From positions 1 through 49,561 of the forward strand of contig JACSRU010000106.1 of assembly GCA_014879575.1 (NCBI GenBank): 49,561 nucleotides of DNA, in the 5' to 3' direction. Each line of letters starts with the position of its first letter. The first letter of the stretch is position 1. This stretch comes from Chthoniobacterales bacterium. GTDB taxonomy: Bacteria > Verrucomicrobiota > Verrucomicrobiia > Chthoniobacterales > Terrimicrobiaceae. Shown piece after piece: positions 44,027 to 49,561 of this stretch. Made by a program: the position numbers and the translations under genes. A model generated the notes under the pieces. It was given only the letters and a program-made list of their open reading frames with translations, was not told where the DNA came from and ran no database searches.

Positions 44027-45399
44027 GTCATCACGCCGGCCGGGCCTTTGCTGTCCAATGGTCGCAAGCCAGCCGCTGGAGTCCCGGCAGCTTCCGCGAG
44101 GTGGCTTGGAGCTGGCCGCCCGAGACCATCCAACCGCTTTCCACCGTCCTGCGCCGTCGCATCGAGTGCGTAGGCCGCGCGGAACACCCGCTCGACTCGC
44201 TCGTGTTCGGCTCGCTCCACTTCGGCGGCGAACTTTCCCGGCGCGACATGAGCAGCAAGCAGGAGGTCAAAGGAAAGCTCTTCTTCGCCCATGCCGACGA
44301 CGTGGTTTACTCGAAGATCGACGCGCGGAACGGTGCCATCGGCATCGTCCCGCATGAAATGCCGCTGGTGGTCTTCAGCTCCGAATATCCCATCTATGAA
44401 GTGGACCGGGAACGGGCGCTGCCGGAATACGTGAAGCTGCTGTTCCGCATGGCAAGCTTTCGCCAGCGCATCAACAGCCTGATCAGCGGCGCAAGCGGCA
44501 GGAAACGGGTTGAGCCAAGCACGCTGGAAGGTATTGAAGTTCCTTTGCCCCCGCTCGCCACCCAGCAAGCCATCGTGGACCACTGGCAGGCCGCGCAGCG
44601 GAAAAACGCCGCTGCCCTTCGCACGGCGGACGAGCAGGAGGCGGAGACGGAATCAGCTTTTCTCAGGGACCTTGGCCTCAAGAGCTCTGTATCAATACTA
44701 ACGCATCGAGGTTTCGCGCTTCATTGGTCGGACGTTGAGAGGTGGGGCGTGGATGGGCTACGCAAAACGATTGGCGGAATTGATCCGAACAAAAGTAAAT
44801 TCGCCGCTGAATCATTGAGCACGGTGCTGGAGTTCGCCCAGTATGGAACCAGTGACAAAGCCAACGAGGCGCAAAAGGGCGTTCCCGTGCTGCGAATAAG
44901 CAACATCAAGGACGGCAGGATATCCTGGGAGAATCTCAAGCATATCGAACTGCCTGGGAGGACAGAAGCGTCCCTCAAGCTCGTGGATGGTGACATTCTC
45001 ATCATCCGAACGAGCGGTAGCCGCGACTTAGTTGGAACTTGCGGAGTTTATCGCGGGGATCGCCCGTCTGTCTTCGCGTCATATCTGATCCGTCTGCGCA
45101 TCGATCAGAGCAAAGCGGTGCCTGAATTTATCAGCTATTTCATCAACTCACCTGCGGGCCGCCAGCAGGTGGATGCGGTGAGCCGTCAGATCATGCAAAA
45201 CAATATTAACAGCGAAGAAATCAAAGGCTTGCGCATCCCCCTCCCGCCGCTCGCCATCCAGCAACACCTCGTCGCCGAAGTGAGCGCCGCGCGCGAAACC
45301 ATCGCCGCCGTGCGCGCCGCCGCCGCGCAGCGCGCCGCCGATACCGCCCGCGAAGTGGAGGAAATGATCCTCGGCCACCGCCCGGCTTCGAAATCGTGA
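44023..45399 (+). CDS. Restriction-modification specificity subunit (HsdS-like)
   Basis: A 458-residue S subunit with two target-recognition domains (about 1-185 and 225-415), each ending in a conserved helical spacer. The repeats at their ends match: EGIEVPLPPLATQQAIV and KGLRIPLPPLAIQQHLV. The GTG start overlaps the stop of the nuclease-methyltransferase gene (GTGA), so the two are coupled. The S subunit directs the partner to a bipartite DNA sequence. The first domain is GC-rich like its partner gene. The second (about 44690-45230) reads visibly lower in GC, which suggests domain swapping by recombination. The recognition site cannot be deduced. Confidence 0.88.
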   Translation: MSHHAGRAFAVQWSQASRWSPGSFREVAWSWPPETIQPLSTVLRRRIECVGRAEHPLDSLVFGSLHFGGELSRRDMSSKQEVKGKLFFAHADDVVYSKIDARNGAIGIVPHEMPLVVFSSEYPIYEVDRERALPEYVKLLFRMASFRQRINSLISGASGRKRVEPSTLEGIEVPLPPLATQQAIVDHWQAAQRKNAAALRTADEQEAETESAFLRDLGLKSSVSILTHRGFALHWSDVERWGVDGLRKTIGGIDPNKSKFAAESLSTVLEFAQYGTSDKANEAQKGVPVLRISNIKDGRISWENLKHIELPGRTEASLKLVDGDILIIRTSGSRDLVGTCGVYRGDRPSVFASYLIRLRIDQSKAVPEFISYFINSPAGRQQVDAVSRQIMQNNINSEEIKGLRIPLPPLAIQQHLVAEVSAARETIAAVRAAAAQRAADTAREVEEMILGHRPASKS

Positions 45400-45454
45400 G
45401 GGGAGAGGGTCAGTCCCATAAATTATAATTTCTTTCGAATTCCGGACGCTGAGG
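45400..45454. mobile_element. Possible left end of an insertion sequence
   Basis: The 55 bases after the hsdS stop turn abruptly AT-rich (GGGTCAGTCCCATAAATTAT and on) and lead directly into a transposase start codon. This suits the terminal region of an insertion sequence. No matching inverted right end was found before 46060, consistent with a truncated element. Confidence 0.4.
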
Positions 45455-45772
45455 ATGTTTCGCACCAGCATTTTGAAGTTGATGCCCGCCACAGAAGTCG
45501 GGGAGGCCTTCGACCCGCAGATCGGGCGGCCGACGAAAGAACTTCATGCCGTGTGCGGACTCTTGCTGCTCATAGAATATCTCAACTGGAGCGTGGAGCA
45601 GACGGCAAACGCGTGGTGTTTTGATGCCTCCGTGCCGTTCGCGCTCAACTTGCCGCGCGACAAACAAAATCTGAGCGAGCGCACGGTGGACAGCTATCGG
45701 CAGTTGCTGAGGGAAAGCGAATCGGCGGAAATCTTCGAGACGGTGGACCTCAAGGAGGGGGGCGGCCATTGA
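45455..45772 (+). pseudogene. Transposase fragment, IS1182/ISNCY-like N-terminus
   Basis: A 105-residue reading with the N-terminal part of DUF772-type transposases: [42 protein letters not shown] and [13 protein letters not shown]. Full-length relatives have about 400 residues or more including a DDE catalytic domain, all of which is missing. The similarity ends near 45755. The remaining residues before the stop (LKEGGGH) look like junction sequence. It marks the right border of the restriction island and abuts the orphan B12-binding fragment on the other strand. Confidence 0.7.
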
Positions 45773-45880
45773 CGGCGGCGACAGAAAAGAAAATCGCCTT
45801 GGATCAACGGCGGGCCGAACAAGAAATCCCGCGCGGCGTTCTGAACGAGCGGAACCCGCATTTTGTTTTTGCGCCCGCAT

Positions 45881-46060
45881 CTGCAAAGCCGCGCGCACGA
45901 TTTGCTCCGGGGTTCGGCGAATGCCCGTGTAGATCACTTCGAACCCGGCGTCGCAAAGGATGTCCGCCACGTATTTTGCCCCGCAGTCGTGTCCGTCGAG
46001 CCCTGGCTTCGCGATGAGGATGCGAAAACGGCCTCCGGCGGCGCGGGAGTCATGGGAATA
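45881..46060 (-). pseudogene. Methylmalonyl-CoA mutase B12-binding domain fragment
   Basis: On the minus strand 60 codons read [17 protein letters not shown], then [20 protein letters not shown] and [13 protein letters not shown]. This is the start of the cobalamin-binding domain of methylmalonyl-CoA mutase, with the DxHxxG cobalt-ligand motif intact (LDGHDCG). It begins in the same frame directly after the stop of the acyl-CoA synthetase gene. It ends abruptly at Q, where the domain should continue into the second strand set; foreign sequence and the transposase relic follow. The catalytic TIM barrel is absent. It is a relic truncated at both ends, left by deletion or by the island's arrival. 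Confidence 0.8.
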
Positions 46061-47560
46061 TCAGGCTCGAAATTGCTGGGCCAGTTCGGGTTTCACCACC
46101 TTGCCCATGGCGTTTCGCGGAAGCTCCGGAAGAATGAGGAGGCGGGAGGGGACTTTGTAAATGGCAAGGCGTTCCTTCGCCCACGCCCTTAGCGTATCCA
46201 GGCTTAAGGAATTTCCTTCCTTCACCACCACCGCCGCCGCGACGCGTTCCCCCCATTCGGGGTCTTCGACTCCCACCACCGCGCACTGTTCGATGGCCTC
46301 GTGGTTTCGCAGTTCGTCTTCGATTTCGAGGGCGGAAACCTTATATCCCCCGGTCTTGATGATATCGACCGACTCGCGGCCGAGGATGCGGAACGATCCG
46401 TTCTCCCGCACGGCAACGTCGCCCGTTTTGAACCAGCCCTCCACGAAGGCTTTCTCCGTTTCCGACGGACGCTGCCAATACTCGCGGAAAACGGTCGGTC
46501 CCTTCACCTGGATTTGGCCGGGAGTGCCATCGGGCACGGCGTTCAGCGTTTCATCGACCAGGCGGACTTCCACATAGGGCAGGGCTTGGCCGACAAAACC
46601 GGGCAGGCGTGCTCCGTTGAGAGGATTGGAAAGGGCCATCCCCAATTCGGTCATGCCATATCGTTCGAGCAGCGTGTGGCCGCTGATTTCCCTCCAGCGC
46701 TCCAAAGTGACGACCGGCAGCGCCGCGGAACCGCAGACCATGAGGCGCAACTTTCGGCAGGCGGCGGAAAGCGCCTGTTGTTTCCCGGGAGAAGCGGACT
46801 CCCAGGCCTTGACGAGCCGGGCATAGACTGTGGGCACCGCCATGAAAAGCGTGAGCCGGCCCGATTGGATGCCTGCCCAGGTTTCCTCGGCATCGAAGCG
46901 GGGCGCCATTTCGCAGGTCGCTCCCGCCCAGAGTGCGCAGGACAGGACGTTCAGGATGCCGTGCAGGTGATGCAGCGGGAGAACCAGCAGCGTGCGGTCG
47001 TCGGGCACCCAGCCCCAGGCTTCGATGAGACTGCGAATCTGCCAGGAAAGAATTTTGTGAGTGGTGACGACTCCCTTGGGTTTGCTCGTCGTCCCGCTCG
47101 TGTAAATGAGCATCGCCGCGCGATCCGCTTCCACCGCAGGAAGCGCGCCCAGAGCGTGATCCCGGATGTCCTCACAGCGGAGAAACCGGCAGCCGAGCCG
47201 CTCGGCCACCGGCGCGAGCTTGTCGGCGAACTCGGCGTGGGCGACCACGATTTCCGCGCCGGAATCCTCCAGCACGTAGGACCACTCTGCCGGAGGGTGC
47301 ATGGTGCAAAGGGGGACTGCCGTTCCACCGGCCCGCCAGATGCCCCACTGGACGCAGGGATAGTCAAACGACGAAGGCACCAGAAATGCCACGCGGCGGC
47401 CTTCCAGATCGGCCCGGCCGGCGAGAAGGGCCGAGGCGATGGCGTGGGATTTTTCCAAAAGCTGGCCGTAGCTGTATTCCCCGGCGGAATCGGCGATGGC
47501 GATCCGGTCGGGGGCGGTTTGTTCGGCGCGGGCGACAAGAGGAATGAGGGATTCGGTCAT
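46061..47560 (-). CDS. AMP-forming acyl-CoA synthetase, ACSF3/MatB (malonate/methylmalonate) type
   Basis: A 499-residue adenylate-forming ligase. The P-loop is MLIYTSGTTSKPKGV, motif A5 is LLERYGMTELGMA, the hinge Asp is in GWFKTGDVAV, and the catalytic C-terminal Lys is in PRNAMGKVVKPEL. PLHHLHGILNVLSCALWAGA and FMAVPTVYARL match the malonyl/methylmalonyl-CoA synthetase branch (ACSF3, MatB). It would activate a C3-C4 dicarboxylate with ATP and CoA. It follows the permease gene by seven bases. The stop is directly followed by a methylmalonyl-CoA mutase fragment, which supports a methylmalonate-linked past role. Acyl specificity is inferred. Confidence 0.8.
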   Translation of the reverse strand: MTESLIPLVARAEQTAPDRIAIADSAGEYSYGQLLEKSHAIASALLAGRADLEGRRVAFLVPSSFDYPCVQWGIWRAGGTAVPLCTMHPPAEWSYVLEDSGAEIVVAHAEFADKLAPVAERLGCRFLRCEDIRDHALGALPAVEADRAAMLIYTSGTTSKPKGVVTTHKILSWQIRSLIEAWGWVPDDRTLLVLPLHHLHGILNVLSCALWAGATCEMAPRFDAEETWAGIQSGRLTLFMAVPTVYARLVKAWESASPGKQQALSAACRKLRLMVCGSAALPVVTLERWREISGHTLLERYGMTELGMALSNPLNGARLPGFVGQALPYVEVRLVDETLNAVPDGTPGQIQVKGPTVFREYWQRPSETEKAFVEGWFKTGDVAVRENGSFRILGRESVDIIKTGGYKVSALEIEDELRNHEAIEQCAVVGVEDPEWGERVAAAVVVKEGNSLSLDTLRAWAKERLAIYKVPSRLLILPELPRNAMGKVVKPELAQQFRA

Positions 47561-47567
47561 GATGATT

Positions 47568-49223
47568 TCAAGGGATGGACCGCACCATGGCGGTAAAGGG
47601 AAAGACGTAGGCTTGCAGGAATACGAGTCCGCCCATCAGGCAGGCCAGTGCGAGGGTATGGGGAAAAACGCGGCGGAAGATTTCCCCCTCCGCTCCGCTT
47701 TGATTGGTGGCCGTGGCGGTAACCACCAGGCTTTGCGCGGCAATGGCCTTACCCATCACTCCGCCCGTCGTGCCTGCGGCGCACATAAGGTAGGGATCGA
47801 GGCCAATCTGCTGCGCGGTGATCTTTTGCAGATTTCCGAACAGCACGTTCGTGGAGGTGTCCGAGCCGGTCACGGTCACGCCGACCCACCCAAGCAGCGT
47901 GCCGAAGAACGGATACAGCCCGCCGGTCAACGCCAGTGCCAGGCCGAGCATCGCGTCACAGCCGGAGAATTTCACCACGTGGCCAATGGCCAGCATCAGG
48001 GAAATGATTACCAGCGAGTGCCGAAGATGACAAAGTGTCGCAAAATAGACTCCCACCATCTCCCGGAGACGGAAGCGCATCAACAAGCCGGAGATCACCG
48101 CTGCCAGAAGGATTCCTGTGCCGCTGGCGGAAAGGAGGTTCAGCTTGAATACCGCCGCCTCGGGACCCGCTCCGGCCGGAACAATCGGAGGAACGCGCTG
48201 CACGAGACCATCGAGGAAAGGGACCGGAATCTTGATCACCCGCACGTCGTCGCAAAACCGGACAAACCCCGGCATTCCCCAAATGAAAACCACCACCGTC
48301 AGAATGATCCATGGCATCCACGCGGCGAGGGTTCCCCGCTGAAATACGGAAGCGGAGCCCCGCGCCGGAGGCGGCGTTTCGTTTCCCTCGTGATCCCAAT
48401 ACGAGCGCGGGTTCCAGAACTGGCAGAAGACGGCCACACTGATCAGACAAATCGCCCCGGAAACAATATCCACCAGCCAGGGTCCGTGGAAGTTGGCCAT
48501 GACAAATTGGGGAATCGCCAGTCCCAATCCGGCCACCAACGCTGCCGGCCAGACTCCGCGCAGGGCGCGAAAGCCGCCAAAAAACACCACGAGCCAGAAC
48601 GGCATGATGAGGGAAAAGAACGGAAGCTGCCGCCCGACGATGGCGGACAAATGCAGCCCATTCAAGCCGGTCACCTGCTCGAGTGTCGTCACGGGAATGC
48701 CGAGAGATCCAAACGCGACGGACGCCGTGATCCCAAGCAACGAAAGACAGGCGGCGTCCAGCGGACGGAAACCCATTTGTAAAAGCAGCGCGGACGTGAT
48801 GGCCATGGGCGCGCCAAATCCCGCCATGCCTTCCAGAAACGAACCGAAGGCAAAGGCGATCAGGATGATTTGAATCCGGGCATCCGGCGCGATCGAAGTG
48901 AGGCTCTGCCGCAGAATGTCCATATGGCCGCGCCGCACGGCTAACTGATACAGAAAGACCACATTGAGAAGAATCCATCCAATCGGGAAGAGCCCATACG
49001 CCACCCCATACAAAGTGCTGGCCACGGCGGCGGATCCCGGCATCCGATTGACCAGCACCGCCACCCCGAAGGCCGCGACGAGGGAGATTATCGCGGATGG
49101 CAGGATCTTCAGGCGGAAAAGACCGATGCACGCAAAGAGCAGCAGAATCGGGAAGGCCGCCGCCAGCGTGGAGAGCACCTGATTCTGGAACGGGTCGTAA
49201 TTTTGGATCCAGATCGCGGTCAT
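47568..49223 (-). CDS. LctP-family organic acid permease (L-lactate permease type)
   Basis: A 551-residue inner-membrane protein with about 13 hydrophobic segments. It belongs to the LctP family, which takes up lactate, glycolate or related acids with protons. Signatures are FGSFLEGMAGFGAPMAIT, SVAFGSLGIPVTTL, GWVGVTVTGSDTSTNVLFG and AAGTTGGVMGKAIAAQSLVV. The ATG at 49223 gives the usual start (MTAIWIQNYDPF); the frame is open further but poorly protein-like. Coupling to the synthetase suggests the imported acid is activated to a CoA thioester, so the true substrate may not be lactate. Confidence 0.88.
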   Translation of the reverse strand: MTAIWIQNYDPFQNQVLSTLAAAFPILLLFACIGLFRLKILPSAIISLVAAFGVAVLVNRMPGSAAVASTLYGVAYGLFPIGWILLNVVFLYQLAVRRGHMDILRQSLTSIAPDARIQIILIAFAFGSFLEGMAGFGAPMAITSALLLQMGFRPLDAACLSLLGITASVAFGSLGIPVTTLEQVTGLNGLHLSAIVGRQLPFFSLIMPFWLVVFFGGFRALRGVWPAALVAGLGLAIPQFVMANFHGPWLVDIVSGAICLISVAVFCQFWNPRSYWDHEGNETPPPARGSASVFQRGTLAAWMPWIILTVVVFIWGMPGFVRFCDDVRVIKIPVPFLDGLVQRVPPIVPAGAGPEAAVFKLNLLSASGTGILLAAVISGLLMRFRLREMVGVYFATLCHLRHSLVIISLMLAIGHVVKFSGCDAMLGLALALTGGLYPFFGTLLGWVGVTVTGSDTSTNVLFGNLQKITAQQIGLDPYLMCAAGTTGGVMGKAIAAQSLVVTATATNQSGAEGEIFRRVFPHTLALACLMGGLVFLQAYVFPFTAMVRSIP

Positions 49224-49459
49224 GACATTCCGAACGACTCGGGGTGACAGCAGCCGCGCGCCGGTCGGCGGGAATGCAGGGGGCAAAATAGGAAGAAGCA
49301 GAACATGGGGAAAACGCGAGTGCCGAGGGACAACGGCTACCGCAAAGGCTGGCAGAGCGCAACAAAATTTTGCATGATTTTGCGCAATAATGCAATAATC
49401 TGCCAATTTCCTCCAGCAGTTCTCATTATGATGCTCACGCCCGAGGGGGAAACTGGGGG
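49224..49459 (-). promoter_or_regulatory. Upstream region of the permease operon with a dyad-symmetric site
   Basis: A 236-base gap ahead of the permease gene. Between 49370 and 49395 a nested dyad is visible: TTGCAT, then the palindrome TTGCGCAA (49380-49387), then ATGCAA, all in an AT-rich stretch unlike the flanks. This looks like a regulator-binding site. No promoter could be assigned with confidence, and no small gene was seen. Confidence 0.35.
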
Positions 49460-49561
49460 TCAGGCTGCATTTTCTTGCATTTTCACAAATTTCTGAAGCG
49501 CCACCGGCAATTCCGCCAAGCTCCCCTTGCTGCGATGAAGTGCCAGGCTCACGTTCGCCGC
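49460..49561 (-). CDS. 3' end of an unidentified gene
   Basis: The last 33 codons of a minus-strand gene that begins beyond the window. The end reads NVSLALHRSKGSLAELPVAL, then QKFVKMQENAA and a TGA stop. The composition is protein-like. Because it sits just upstream of the permease operon on the same strand it could encode a regulator, but the fragment is too short to assign a family. Confidence 0.45.
   Translation of the reverse strand, partial: AANVSLALHRSKGSLAELPVALQKFVKMQENAA

Noticed and set aside
49467-49486. Direct repeat TGCATTTTCT/TGCATTTTCA at the right edge
   Set aside because: It falls within the last codons of the partial minus-strand gene, where KMQENA coding explains it. It is not treated as an operator.
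1-49561. Search for tRNA, rRNA, CRISPR arrays and prophage genes
   Set aside because: No cloverleaf-like T-arm signatures outside genes, no regularly spaced repeats and no structural phage genes were recognised. The holin-superfamily protein at 39.7 kb belongs to a cellular membrane-protein trio.

Overview
The window is about 50 kb of GC-rich bacterial chromosome, densely packed with genes on both strands and many 4-base ATGA/TGATG overlaps. A PEP-CTERM protein, a pseudopilin ending in an H-X9-DG type motif, a secreted coiled-coil/TPR protein and the housekeeping order prs-rplY-pth-rpsF-ssb suggest a Gram-negative bacterium of the Verrucomicrobiota. That placement rests on gene-content style, not on a marker gene. 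No rRNA, tRNA or CRISPR array was seen.

Left part (1-15 kb): a 5'-truncated amino-acid-type ABC binding protein, an L,D-transpeptidase lipoprotein, a DinG-type helicase and a MOSC protein run on the + strand. They converge on a coupled minus-strand operon reading PEP-CTERM protein, pseudopilin, tungstate/molybdate-type binding lipoprotein, ModA, ModB. No ModC ATPase follows; the gap between modB and the MOSC gene holds a decayed hsdM fragment. An inositol-monophosphatase-like protein, a lysophospholipid acyltransferase and FolD follow on +, ending tail-to-tail with two tandem GspE/PilB ATPases.

Middle (15-36 kb): adk, a tiny two-CxxC protein, fmt, pyrH, frr, a secreted Cys-free protein and hpt form a + strand housekeeping run, facing trmD and a 726-residue coiled-coil/TPR protein on the minus strand. 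A 1099-residue GH18-like/CE4/GT2 protein is coupled to a GH26 hydrolase, which looks like a polysaccharide synthesis-and-trimming module. Then come ruvB, ssb, rpsF, pth, rplY, prs and a proline-rich secreted protein on minus, pabB on +, and rpsA on minus. The rpsA leader can form two mutually exclusive hairpins.

Right part (35-49.5 kb): a sugar/proton symporter, aconitase, a three-gene cluster resembling E. coli yqjD-yqjE-yqjK, and galK precede an island with distinct base composition. The island encodes a two-gene restriction-modification system: a nuclease-methyltransferase fusion and a specificity subunit, with no HsdR helicase. It ends in a scar containing the first third of a transposase gene and an orphan B12-binding fragment of methylmalonyl-CoA mutase. 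That fragment lies directly behind, and in frame with, an ACSF3/MatB-like acyl-CoA synthetase, which is coupled to a LctP-family permease. The window closes with the 3' end of an unidentified minus-strand gene.

The points most worth following up are the BcgI-like restriction system and its island scar, the PEP-CTERM/pseudopilin/oxyanion-binding operon without an ATPase, the trifunctional polysaccharide enzyme with its GH26 partner, and the rpsA leader.
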